The translations under genes and the position numbers were made by a program. This document shows, in pieces, positions 44,709 through 55,751 of a DNA stretch of 64,000 bases. The stretch comes from Rutpela maculata (lineage: Eukaryota > Arthropoda > Insecta > Coleoptera > Cerambycidae): positions 61,960,265 to 62,024,264 of the forward strand of contig OW386293.2 of NCBI GenBank assembly GCA_936432065.2, read 5' to 3'. The notes below the pieces were generated by a model that was given only the letters and a program-made list of their open reading frames with translations, did no database searches and was not told where the DNA came from. Position 1 is the stretch's first letter, and each line of letters begins with the position of its first letter.

Positions 44709-45420
44709 GAAGCCTCCATACGAAGCCCAAAACAGCATATTCTGCCGCTTACTCGAAGCCCACAACACACATACGAAGCCCGCCCTCGGGCTTCGTAAAA
44801 ATAAGCGTGTATAAAATCTAGACTATGTTATTCTCAACAAATCCCGCCAGTTGGCAAAATTTCGCCCGGGCATCAAATTGCACCTCCTTTCTCTCAAAAC
44901 ATACGCGATGTAGTTGAACGAATAGATGTTCAGATGGCGCTACAGTTGTCGGTGTATAAGAGATATATACAGTGAATATATTTGACGCATTTTGCAATGC
45001 CCTATTTTATTCGATGCATTATACGAATCTCTAAGTCTTGGCAACACTGTACATCTGCTTGGTAAATATTATGCAGCCAACTAATGTGTTTGTATCTGTA
45101 ATATTTTTTTGGCTATGATAATTAAATATTTTATGTTAATTGTGTTTATCTAATGGCTGACTTAGAACTGGACTCGTAACTAAATAATATTTATATCTGC
45201 TATAAGATGACAAAAAAACTGTTGTTATTTAACAAAAAATCTATTGATACTTTTTACTTTTTTACTTCACTAAGATTATATAGACTGTCTTTCTTTTCCG
45301 TGCGTTCAGCAGCAAAAATCGTAATTATAAATATAATTAATTTGTGATTTTAAGTACACTTATACAGGGTATTAACTAAAATGTTGAGGATATTTCTAAG
45401 TAGATTCCTTGGCAAGAATT
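44704..45420. other. No gene recognised
   Basis: Near the left edge CGAAGCC occurs four times (44704-44800), the last forming a small hairpin GAAGCCCG...CGGGCTTC. The rest is AT-rich without recognised features. Confidence 0.45.
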
Positions 45421-45975
45421 AAGGAAAATTTCTAGTATTAACTATTCCAAAATTAGCCCTCCCTGGAAAGCTACCCCCTTTTAAAGGGGCGAGTCCAAAT
45501 CTCCTCTACTTTATATTTGTTAAATATTTCCCATCTTCTTTGTTATTTCCGTTCATTTAGTTTACATTACTTTTAATCTGAATAATTTTAAGAGAAGCGT
45601 ATTAAATACATATGGAAGAAAACGGCTTATTTTTATGCATGTCAGGGTATTTTTTTTTAAGCAAGAAGCAAAAGTTTTAAAATTTTTGCTTTATTTATTT
45701 AAGGAAAATTTCTAGTATTAACTGTTCCAAAATTTGCCCTCCCTGGAAAGCTACCCCCTTTTAAAGGGGCGAGCCCAAATCTCCTCTACTTTATATTTGT
45801 TAAATATCTCCCATCTTCTTTGTTATTTCCGTTCATTTAGTTTACATTACTTTTAATCTGAATAATTTTGAGAGAAGCGTATTAAATACATATGGAAGAA
45901 AACGCTTATTTTTATGCATGTCAGGGTATTTTATTTTTTTTTAAGCAAGAAGCAAAAAGTTTTAAAATTTTCTGA
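45421..45975 (+). repeat. Direct tandem duplication, period 280
   Basis: 45421-45700 and 45701-45975 both begin AAGGAAAATTTCTAGTATTA and share AAGCTACCCCCTTTTAAAGG and CATATGGAAGAAAACG, with only a few differences. No frame. Confidence 0.9.
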
Positions 45976-46423
45976 TGAAGTTATAAGCTAAGTTTCAACC
46001 GTTAAGAACTGTTGAAAAGTCATAAAGGGTGGTTTATTTGATACATTTAAGAGATGCCACGGAGGATGAAAAGACTTTTGCATAAATATCATATTGAGTA
46101 AAAATTAGTGATAAAAGCACTATAACGAGTCTGAAAACAATAATTTCAAACATTATTTTAATGCATGCTTTACAGAAGGACGCAATTATCCAGGAAAAGC
46201 TAATTTTAAAAAAGTTCATATGAAAGATCCGACTTTATTTTTGTCAAGTAATCTAGTTACTTGCTGAATATATGGTAGATATATATAATTCCGTAGTGTG
46301 GAAATAATAGCATATTATGTATCATCAGAACGGTAATGGACGTTTACCGCCGAAGACCGGTATAACCCTTAAGGTTCGCGATGCTTATACTGTTTTTTGT
46401 ACAATCGTATTAAATTCCAATTC

Positions 46424-46562
46424 AATTAAAATAATTTAATTTCTACTAAATAAACGAAAAGTCAAAAGCCACGTTTATATTTCGTGGCAAGTACAACTTG
46501 TCAAATATGATATTTGTATTTTGACATTTCGTTTATTTACTAGAAATTAAATTATTTTAATT
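46424..46562. repeat. 139-bp inverted repeat (MITE-like)
   Basis: Arms 46424-46466 and 46519-46562, about 43 bases each with one or two indels (AATTAAAATAATTTAATTTC at the outer end). The spacer contains a second small hairpin GCCACG...CGTGGC at 46468-46488. Confidence 0.85.
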
Positions 46563-46725
46563 CAAGTGTAATTAAAAATGATCGTGCAGAAAGTAATGTT
46601 ATTTTTTTTTAAATACATTGAAATGACCTTATTTTTTGTACTTATTTTTGTGAAATAACAATACATGTCAAAACTCTAATTGTCAAACGTATAAAACGTG
46701 TATGAAACTTTTATAGTTTGTTAGT

Positions 46726-46950
46726 TATGGACATCGAAGACATATTATTAAGTGCTAGAAAGTGCAAATATAGCAACTCTAAATTTACTTCCAGATAAAA
46801 GCAGAAAACTTCACGAGAAAACTTATGCGGGTTTTATTTCATGGTGCAAGAAGAGAAGCAGGTATCGCGCTATTCGGAATCGGCGCTATTGGCATATTTC
46901 TCCGATGTTACAAAAAGAGGCCTAATGAATTTGGAATTGTATTTTTGATA
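46726..46950 (+). pseudogene. Crypton-like tyrosine recombinase scrap, N-terminal domain
   Basis: Frame pieces read MDIEDILLSA, then LNLLPDKSRKLHEKTYAGFI SWCKKR, then SESALLAYFSDVTKR. These correspond to the N-terminal (core-binding) region seen in Crypton-derived proteins, which typically reads LPEKS...Y...F..W, followed by a VLLAYF motif. Frameshifts occur near 46780 and 46870. No catalytic domain follows. Assignment rests on motif resemblance only. Confidence 0.5.
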
Positions 46951-47502
46951 TTTTTTAAGTTCCATATGTGTTACCATAATTAAATAAATAAAGTAACACT
47001 TAGAATTCAATTTTGTGTTATAAAATAAAATAAGATTTTTTCCTATGTAATAATATACAATGAATGATACATTTTTATAACTTACTCGTGTGTTAATCGG
47101 CGATTAATAATCTCGACAAATAATGCGCTCGCTACCGCTCGTACGTTAAAATGTCTCAATTTATTAATCGCTCTCATTAACATACTTGTTTGTTACATAA
47201 CTATTATCTTATAGGGTGTATTGTCTCTAGATATATGGTGGAGTGAAGTGAGAATAAATAGCAAAATAAATCATGTACTTATTTTATTTTTAAATTTTTA
47301 ATTAATTTTATTTGAAAAGAAATTCTGTTTGAAAGGAAATTGACAATATTTATTTTACATTTATTGCGGACAAGGAAAAGTGGTAGAAAACTTCATATTT
47401 GATTATAGAAAGCCATTAAATCAGTTTTCAGGGAAATTCATTCAAATCCAATCGATTTTCTAATAACTTACTTTTTTCGTCTAAGAGCACCCCACACTAT
47501 TA

Positions 47503-49590
47503 GTGGAGTGAAAATAAATTTCGAATGAAGCTGTTTGGCTGCAGGAATTTTATTGTTTTAATTTGTTTTATGTATAATAACAAGTGCTATGAGCAGTTTT
47601 GGATTAAATGGGTCCATTGCTTATTGTAATATTTTAACAATTTACCTATTTTTAAACACTGAAATTTGCTGTTATTTTCATTAGTACCTCCGGTCCTAGT
47701 AATCGTATCGTAAAAATGAAAATAGCGAATTATTCGCAATAAAATCTTGAATAAGACTAGGCCTATGCAAAAACTAGATGATAGTTTGTTAATCAGTAAA
47801 AAAAATAAAAACCACCAAAAATTGCCTTTTTTGATAATAATTTAATAAATATAACATAATAATGCATCAATTTTAACGAAAGTCCGTGGAACTAAGCCTT
47901 TTATTGAACTAAACCTGTGCTAAATTTATCTCAAAATAAATATTTTTGAACAAATCTCAAACGACTAAAAACCAATAATAATTTCGAAATGATTATTGTT
48001 TAAGTGCAGTGACTCGTGTGCGGTAAATTTTTGTTCAAAATGTAGGTTTTTACATGTATTTTCCAACAGTGTTAAGAAAAAAGAATTCTCACTTAATCCG
48101 TCTTTTCTTGAAATTTATTTATTATTTTTAAAGTTACAGTTGTAAACAAATTCAAATAACCCTGGATTTTTTTATGAAACCAAAAGCGGGAAATGAATTA
48201 TGAAAATAGATGAAATATCTAACATTTTTCTAAAAAAATTAGTGATCTACTTGCATTTGGGGTCGAGAAACATCAGTTTCTGTGTTTAGGTCGCTTATAA
48301 ATAAACAAGTCGATATTTTTTCTAGAAATTTGGATTAATTGTTTTTCGATACTTATGTTTTTGTCTCCGCTGTTTGAAAATGAGTCAAAACTATAATTTT
48401 TAGAATTACAATTAGAATAAAGCGGTTTTGACACATAGTCAACTTTTTTTTACTTTCTTATCAATTTTTGTCACGGAAGGGAAAACAAACCTAACCTGAA
48501 CAGTTATTCTTATGTCTATGTACACAGTTTTGTAACTTTTAATTTTACTGATATAATAAAAAAAATGGCAGTTAGTTATTTGAACCAGAGACGTTGCATC
48601 CTGGAAAAAAAAGTGCTGGTCGTCTTACACACTGAACTATCTTACGACTGAAGTATGATCTGTAAAACCATAATAAACCTTTAGAGCTATTTGGCGATTT
48701 TCGGATCTCTAACATAATTGCTAAAAGCCCGACTATCGGGCCTCTATCTTTTTTAACAATTGTGCTTCTGGATTGTTCTCAACTAGGTGAGACTAATATT
48801 ATTGAAGAATAACCAGTCCAAATTTTAAGAACATATATCAATTTGCTTATTTATAAGCGACTGAGACGCAAACACTGACGTATCTCGGCCCCAAATGCAA
48901 GTGGATCATTATTTTTTTAAGAAATATTTCATCTATTTTCATAATTCGTTGCCTGTTCTTGGTTTGATAAAAAATCCAGTTATCTGAATATGTTTATACC
49001 TATAATTTTGAAAATTATAAACAGATTTAAAACATGGTCTAAATGAAGATACTATCATTGTAAAATTCATGTAAAAGACCTACATTTTGAAATAAAAATG
49101 TTCTACGAATCGATGCACTTAAACAGTAAGCGATTAAAATTTCGAAATCTTTTTTATTTTTAGCCGTTTGAATAAATATTTTATGCTAAAATTTGGCACG
49201 AAGGTTTAGTTCAATAAAATGCATAGTTCCTCCAACTTTCGTTAAAATGGATGTATTATTACGTTATATTTCTTAAATTGTCAAAAAAGGCAATTTTTGG
49301 TGGTTTTTATTTTCTTACAAATTAACGAATTATCAGAAAGTTTTTTCATAGCCACTCGCTATTTTTATTTTTGCGATACAGTTATTAGGACCGAAGATAA
49401 TAAGGAAAAGAGCAGAAAATTTCAGCGCTGAAAAATAAATTGTTAAAAATTTTTTTACGCCGGACCGCTGAATTAAAAACTTCTCGGTCGCACTTATTAT
49501 ATCTACGACAAATTAAAATAATAAAATTGCTGCAGCCAGAGAATTCCTTATTCACCTATTTTGTTACTTAATTTGACTTCACTATATATG
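47503..49590. repeat. Long inverted repeat of about 2.1 kb with diverged arms
   Basis: Left arm 47503-48500, right arm about 48770-49590, reverse complementary at moderate identity. Shared words include GGCTGCAG near the outer ends, CAAAAAATTGCC-like/AAAAAAGGCAATTTTTGGTGG, TTTATTTATAAGCGAC and GACCCCAAATGCAAGT. The outer ends contain a TATAGTGAAGTCAAATT-like motif. There is no coding frame. A single arm of the same family occurs at 37080-37950. Confidence 0.75.
48570..48655 (-). other. tRNA-like segment, possible SINE head
   Basis: The minus strand reads GATAGTTCAGTGTGTAAGACG (A-box and D-arm like), then about 33 bases, then CTCTGGTTCAAATAA (B-box and T-loop like). It lies in the spacer of the 47.5-49.6 kb inverted repeat. 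The stems are poor, so a functional tRNA is unlikely; a decayed tRNA-derived element is possible. Confidence 0.3.
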
Positions 49591-50164
49591 ATTTAAAATG
49601 TTAACATATTTAAAAACTAAATTAAATAACTAAAAAATCAGAACATGAAAAATTTATAACACTGTACATTACAGCAAACTGAGAAAGTATTAGTCACATA
49701 TTTAAAATTACTAACTATAACAGCCCATTGTAGTGCCTGACCGACCAGATGGTAGGTCGACACTTTCTATGAAATTCCCGCTAAAATTTTAGGTATCTGA
49801 TATATGTTCACTGGTCAGTACCACTTGTTTACGAAATGTTAAAATCCACTTTTAAACCATTTAGAAATATTGTCATATGGATTAAATATCGTTTACTTCC
49901 CTCGCTAACCGAAGGGAAGTAGGGTATTGTAATCGTAAAAAAATTACCCTCCGAGATTTCTTTGCGTTTCAGACTATGCAGATTACGAAAATTAAAGCCA
50001 TTTAATTCCATCAGTCTGTCTGTCTGTCGGTCTGGTGTCTGTCTGTTGGCGCTATATCTACAAGAGCCAGAAGTATGTTTCTAACAATACACATAACAAT
50101 TATTGTAGTTTATAAGATATATATTGTGGGGAAAATATTACAAAACCATTTGACGCAGAAGAAA

Positions 50165-50720
50165 AATATTTGGTCGTTAGTTGACGCTACTGTCAACGAA
50201 GAATAGTGAACCTGAAAAAATAATGAGGAAAAAAATGTGACGGAAGACAGTTATATTTTGCGAGTAGTTAACACAACTGTCAGGGAAAAAAATATGTACA
50301 GGGTGTTTACTCTAAAAAAATAATGAAAAAATGGATTGCGGACAATAATGTTTCGCATATAGTTAACCCAACTGTCAAAGAAAAATATGAAAAAATATAC
50401 AGGGTGGTCGCCCCAAAAATAATAATAAAAAATGAGACAAAGGACGATATTATTTCACATGCAGATATCACAACTGCCAAGTAAGAAAAATATGAAAATA
50501 TAGAAAAAAATAATGAAAGAAGATGGCGGAGATTTCGCATGTAGGTAACATAACTGTCAAAGAAGAAAAAATATGAAAAATTTACAGGGTGGCCACTTTA
50601 AAAAATAAGAAACGACACAGTAAAATGATATTTGAAATGTAGTTGTCAGTCGTTATTGCCAGGAAAAAAATCTGATATAATTTTTATAAGAAAAATATGC
50701 AGGGTCGTCATCCAACAGAA
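50165..50720 (+). repeat. Degenerate minisatellite, unit about 105-120 bp
   Basis: The phrase ACAGGGTGG/T, or a close variant, recurs near 50288, 50397, 50584 and 50700. It is followed each time by an A-rich part, TTTCGCAT or similar, AACTGTCAAAGAA and ATATGAAAAA. An upstream copy without the ACAGGG start lies at 50165-50285. Confidence 0.6.
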
Positions 50721-50819
50721 AAAATAATTCAGAAATAAAGGAGGTCAATCAAAGGGGGAAGAAAATTTTAGTCCGTTCCAATATGGTAGAAAATTGACCG
50801 AGAGGTGATTTTTTTTAAG

Positions 50820-51282
50820 ATTAAGTGTTTTTTTTCCTGCTCTCCAAAAGTCAAATTTCGACGCTCGTTTTTCGCGATTAACTCAAAAAAACCGCTGCCT
50901 TTCACTTCCAGATTTTCTAACCAAGTCTCTCACAACGAAAAAATTTTGTATGTGGGAATAATTGTTTATGGAACTTTAATAATATAATATTTGAAATCTC
51001 TACCCCAAAAACCCATAAAACGATATCCCACATCGGTAGTGGGATGGGGGTGGTGATAGGGGACTGGTAATGGGGGTGGATGAAGTAAAAAAATATTTTG
51101 AGATTTTTGGTTCTTGTACACACACTAAATCACAATTTTTTTTATCCCCTTTAATAATGGGGTGGGGGTGGTAATGGGGGTGACTAATGCCAAAAGGTTT
51201 TTGAGACCTTAGCTTCTCTTACATATACTAAATACAAATTTTATGGACTCTTACTAAATACAAATTTTATGGACTCTTACCT
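50820..51282 (-). repeat. Repeat family R, left half of a copy split by the 51283 element
   Basis: Reverse complement of about 59490-59880: AACCGCTGCC, AAGTCTCTCA...ACGAAAAAATTTTGTATGTGG, CCCAAAAACCCATAAAACG, GTGGTGATAGGGG and CTTGTACACACACTAAATCA. It is interrupted at 51282 and resumes at 55752. Confidence 0.8.
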
Positions 51283-51734
51283 CCCAGCAAACACACAAGC
51301 ATCGGCCGAAATGCGGTTTAATGATGGAAATGATGGGGAATCGGTGGCATCAAATGCCAATTAAGTAACAACGTTTTTCTAACGGTGGCAAAAAGTCACG
51401 TTTATGGTAAACGTTGGCCCGAAATTGGCACTTGAACGGCAGATTGGCATCGAAATCAAATGTCTAGAATTAATCACATATTTATTGGGATTTGATGCGC
51501 ATTATTTGATGTCATTGGCTAGTCCATGTTCTGTGGGTATGGGAAAGATCAAACACGATCCCAGTAAACATAAGCAAATCCGGCAAAGTGCCGGGCCAAT
51601 GCATTTATTGCCGGGCAACTGTCGCTATTGATGAGTCATCAATACAACGACAAAGTTCGTGGACAAGGCGTTATTGGTTATTTTTTCGAGTTTTGAAGTT
51701 TTACTTGTTTATTTATTGAATAGTCTTTATTATC

Positions 51735-52031
51735 ATGAAGAGGTAAGTAATTGATGGCTTTATAAAATATATGTTATGTTCAGTTTATGGATAAATTATA
51801 ATTGTGCCATGATTTGCTTGAAGGTTATGTTTACAATTTTTCGATTAATTTAATAATAAGTATTTCAATTTTATATTTTATTTTCAAAACGAAATTAGGT
51901 ATGATTTTCTATTTATTTTTATTTTAAGGTCCATCAATTACACTTTCGGCAGGATAAAATTGAAATTGAGACAAGCGTGTGTACACAGGAAGGGAAAAGA
52001 CTCACGGCTCCATTACGTCACCCCCGTTTGA
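51735..52031 (+). other. Possible two-exon short frame in the 51283 element
   Basis: ATGAAGAG at 51735-51742 is followed by GTAAGT at 51743. An acceptor-like TATTTTAAG precedes 51929. Joining the two would give a 37-residue basic peptide ending at 52029-52031. The donor is strong, but the short product and lack of any motif make this weak. Alternatively, exon 2 continues past another donor near 52036 and the reading frame is different. Confidence 0.25.
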
Positions 52032-52644
52032 TAGAAGGTTTGCTATACTAATTAATACTTAACTTCTTTTTAGTTAATTTTCTTTCTATCATGTGCGGTA
52101 CCTAGTCAGTTTTCAAATTGTGTTCAGTATATGTCGAAGCCAAATAATATCCATCGGGAATATATATCCTACAGATGGTGTTGATTATACTGTTTTTCTA
52201 GGTTTGGCAGGTTATATCTATACGTTGATAGTGGTGATTGATTTGTTGGAATTTTCAGCAGACAGATGAGATAGTTTTTCAAATTAAAAAGAAAACTGAA
52301 GTCAACATACATCTATTTTTATTATGGACAAGTGAGTATATATATTACATAACATTAGAATTACTTGCTGTAGCTTTCCCACATTTGATTAATAATTTTT
52401 ATTATGTTTACAAAACACACGTGAAAAATTTTCAAACATTACTCTTTTATCATGCCATTGAAAATTAATGACCATTACCCTATATTTTTTTGAGATGTTG
52501 ATTACCAAAATTCCAAAATGAGGGTATAATATGCACGAATATACAAGTAGATACTTTACTTTAGACCCTCCAAGTGTTGTTTTCGAGGTGTTTTTTTTTA
52601 TTTCGGATTTTACAATGGCCGGATCTACACTTGTGTATTGTATA

Positions 52645-52830
52645 TTAAATTAAATTCTTTATTACCCATTGTGTGATACATTACATGCATATTTGGTAAG
52701 TCAAAACTAATACAAAATTAGTAAATGTGGGTAACATATTATAAGTATAGGTCATATAAATTGTAAATATTATAAAAAGGTACACAACACTGACAGTACG
52801 AATGTATGTATAGGGTACAAAATATATTAA
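52645..52830 (-). repeat. Possible LINE 3' end
   Basis: On the minus strand, ATAAAGAATTTAATTTAATA-type sequence after an AT-rich 3' UTR-like stretch, similar in style to the LINE ends elsewhere in the window. No coding part. Confidence 0.3.
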
Positions 52831-52839
52831 AATCACAAT

Positions 52840-53980
52840 ATGCATATTAAACAATTCCTAATTGTCTGAAATTTTGTTGCATAACATTAAAACAAATATT
52901 CTGAATCGTACTGCTTTGAACCTGTAATATAGACTACCTATCAGGTTTAAATGAACATGTTCACGTTTTTTTAAATTTTAAGGATTTACGTCCTGGAGAA
53001 TAAAAATGTGGTTTGTTTTCTATCAGGTAAAAAAATAAATAAATCAGGAAATATTATATAAGAAAACTTGTTTCAGCTGTAATTCGAGGAAATCCAATGG
53101 GAAATAGGAACTACCATAACAGGTTTGGTACGGTCTTTTGCTAATCGAGAAGAGGAAGAAGATAATTAAAAGCAAAGGAGAACAGAAATAAGACCAGGAG
53201 AAGGAATATGAAATGTATTTTATTATGTTCAGAGAACTGCGTTTTGATGATTTTGAATGTTAACGTATTGAATAAATTTTAATTTTTTCTTAGTAATTTG
53301 GACTAATGGACTCAGTTCTTAAGAAATAATGTGTCAAGACTTCATAGGAATGTACTGGTTTTCATTTTTTTAGAAGGGGCGAATTTAAAAACCACGTTAT
53401 ATTTATTTAATCAAAATTTCATTTAGACGTTCCCAAATATGTCAGTTGACAATAATTCTAATCAAGCAGTATGTGTTATGTGATGTATGTGGTTATTAAC
53501 GTACATGGGTAATATGTAAAAGAAGTTTTGAATATAAATATGCATATGGTGGTAACTTAATTTTTAAACTAGCAAAAAAATTTTAAACAGAAAAATTCTA
53601 TCTTGAAGGTAATGGGTCGTTACTTATGGCCTAATTAAGTTGCAGTTGTCTCATATCGTTATGTTCAAATTTTGGGAGCATAGACTTAATTGTAAGATTA
53701 AAAAACAAAAGTGGTAGTGCGATTTTTATTCGTTTCGAAGTTACAGGCCTATTCAATTTATGAACAGTAAATAAATTAAAAAAAACTTAGTCGTGGAAAT
53801 AAATGACAAAAAACGAACCATTTGACCACGGATGACAGATGCTTTTTTTGTATTTACTGGTCAAAAATTTTATAGTCCTATAACTTCCATGTCTCGAAAA
53901 CATTGCTATGATGAAAAATAAAAATTTTAAAAATGAGTAAGGTTTTAATGTCGTCCTCTGTATGTGCACTATTATTAACT
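52840..53980. other. No gene recognised
   Basis: AT-rich interior of the 51283 element. Splice-like TTTCAG near 53077 is followed by a short open stretch (AVIRGNPMGNRNYHNRFG). I recognise no domain in it. Confidence 0.35.
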
Positions 53981-54064
53981 TATTTTTTCTGAAATCGATC
54001 GGGAATGTCTACATTTTCGGCGCGATTTTAGAGCGAAAAATGCACAATTCCAGTATTTTAGTCC

Positions 54065-54117
54065 GTTGCTAGGAAACTATCAGAAAACAGACCGGAAAAG
54101 ATGCGTTGCTAAGCAAC
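54065..54117 (+). promoter_or_regulatory. Two X-box (RFX-like) motifs
   Basis: GTTGCTAGGAAAC at 54065-54077 and the palindromic GTTGCTAAGCAAC at 54105-54117. Both fit the loose X-box consensus bound by RFX factors. They lie just before the perfect palindrome at 54129. No gene follows, so a regulatory role is unproven. Confidence 0.3.
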
Positions 54118-54128
54118 GATCAACAAAG

Positions 54129-54182
54129 CCGTACGGGAATGTTACTTCCCGGCCTAGGCCGGGAAGTAACATTCCCGTACGG
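54129..54182. repeat. Perfect 54-bp palindrome without spacer
   Basis: Two 27-base arms meet at CCTAGG; the outer ends are CCGTACGGGAATG and its complement. There is not one mismatch. The left flank carries the X-box motifs and the right flank is T-rich. Confidence 0.97.
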
Positions 54183-54204
54183 TTTTTTATATATATTTTA
54201 ATAT

Positions 54205-54332
54205 GTTAATATTTTTGATTTTTATACGTTTAAAATAGTATTGATTGTGATTTCAGAAAAATTGCTTTTTTAAATGTTTATATTTTTGATTTTTATACGT
54301 TTAAAATAGTATTTATTGTGATTTCAGAAAAA
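54205..54332 (+). repeat. Tandem duplication, period about 71
   Basis: 54205-54265 and 54276-54332 share TATTTTTGATTTTTATACG, TTTAAAATAGTATT and GATTTCAGAAAAA. Confidence 0.85.
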
Positions 54333-54348
54333 ATAGTATGTGTACTTC

Positions 54349-54447
54349 GGTGTGAAAGCACATTCCCAGACTTCGATGCTTGTTAGCCTCGGCTAGCGCC
54401 TCGGCCAACAATTGCATCGTCGTCCGGGAATGTATCGCTTTCACACC
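54349..54447. repeat. Imperfect hairpin with GGTGTGAAAGC ends
   Basis: The outer ends GGTGTGAAAGC and GCTTTCACACC are perfect complements. Inner parts ACATTCCC, CGATGC and TTGTTAGCC pair with GGGAATGT, GCATCG and GGCCAACAA. Spacer TCGGCTAGCGCC. Confidence 0.8.
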
Positions 54448-54884
54448 TAGATACACAATATACTATTTAGTTGCATTGGTTGATTCACAAGTATTGTAGA
54501 TTGGTTTGCAGATTATAATGTTGAAAACAAAAAATTTAAATGTAGTATATTTCTTTTGCATGGGTCATCTTCTATGTTTTCAGATATTTCCAAAAAAAAT
54601 TGTTTTAAATACTGAACAAAAAGAGTATAATAATCCGAACAATAGAAACATTATGACAGTTCTTTAAATTTAGAAATATAATTTTCAGTGTGTCAAAATG
54701 AACATCTTATTTTTGTTCCGATTTTAATCTTCCGAAATATTTGAAAATATACGAGGCATTTCATTTTAAATATTAGTTAATTTCTAACTTTAGCTGATTT
54801 GTGTTATGTATAAATATATGTGTGTGTGTCTCTGTCTATGGAGGATCTAGTCTCTCGACTCTAATAGGCTTCTAGAGGAGCCAT

Positions 54885-55460
54885 GGTTGCTTGAACAACA
54901 TTTCGACAGAATCATCGGTCATCTTTAGGTTCTCGCTGGTAGGTGCTTACTACGGACCATCGTTACATGAACTGAGAATTTCTGAACTAAGTCAGTTCAA
55001 ATAAAGAGAAACCTCAGAAGAGTAAACAGCTAAATGTCTTTGGTCACGCAATTGATGTACATTGGCATTACATTGGTCTATACTTAAATAACTGAATCGT
55101 CCAGATTACTTTTGAAAGTCAAACCTGCATTGCACCATGCACTACCTAGGAAGCTCCTATATGGCTGTTTACCCCTGGAGCAGGGGACATGGTTGCTTAA
55201 ACAACGTTTTTACATATGCCATCTTTAGGTTCTCACTGATATATCAGTGAGAACCTAAAGATGGCATATGTAATTCTGTCGAAACATTGTTTAAGCAACC
55301 ATGTCCCCTGCTCCAGGGATAAACTGCTATAGGAGCTTCCTAGGTGGTCCATGGTGCAATGCAGGTCTGATTTTCAAAAGTAATCTGGATGATTCAGTTA
55401 TTTAAGCATAGACCGATGTAATGCCAATGTACGTCATTTGTGTGACCAACGACATTTCAC
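54885..55460. repeat. Foldback element related to the 39-40 kb palindrome
   Basis: Arms of about 210 bases (55030-55242 and 55243-55460) meet at TCAGTGAGAACC around GATATATC. They share AACCTAAAGATGGCATATG, TGTCGAAACATTG and GGTTGCTTAAACAA. The left extension (54885-55000) has the same motif set as the palindrome arm at 39188 (TCGACAGAATC...TCTTTAGGTTCTCGCTGG against TCGGCAGAATC...TCTTCAGGTTCTCGCTGA). Confidence 0.8.
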
Positions 55461-55751
55461 TGTAGGCGAACCTTATTTAAACATTATGTGATAGTACGTA
55501 AGTCCAGCATTGGTAGTCAATCGTTACTTCTTCGAAAAATACAGAACAACGGCATCTTGCCTGAAGAGGACCATTAAGTTTGATGGGTTTAAGTCGGAAT
55601 TTAACGTCGGGCCGCTTAAGTCGTAAAAATAGCGGCCGCCGGCGCATTTTGATTCTGGAGATGCATTGGAAGCCAGCATTGTACCAACGTTTCGTTTTCC
55701 GGCAAGGGGTTATTCCCCCGACAGCGGCCCAATGTAAATGTGTTTGTTGGG

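Larger units (their letters stand above)
51283..55751. mobile_element. 4.47-kb DNA element with CCCA(G/A)CAAACACA terminal inverted repeats
   Basis: Left end CCCAGCAAACACACAAGC; right end, reverse-complemented, CCCAACAAACACATTTACAT, followed on both sides by GGCCG-like sequence. It interrupts repeat family R, whose intact copy at 59160-59880 shows the empty site; CT is present on both sides (51281-51282 and 55752-55753), so a 2-base duplication is likely. The inside has no long frame. It contains a possible two-exon leader, a LINE 3' scrap near 52645, a 54-bp palindrome and a foldback at 54885-55460. The superfamily is not recognised. Confidence 0.75.

Noticed and set aside
49829..50011. Minus-strand 60-residue frame
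   Set aside because: No motif; overlaps a repeat with (GTCT)n next to it.
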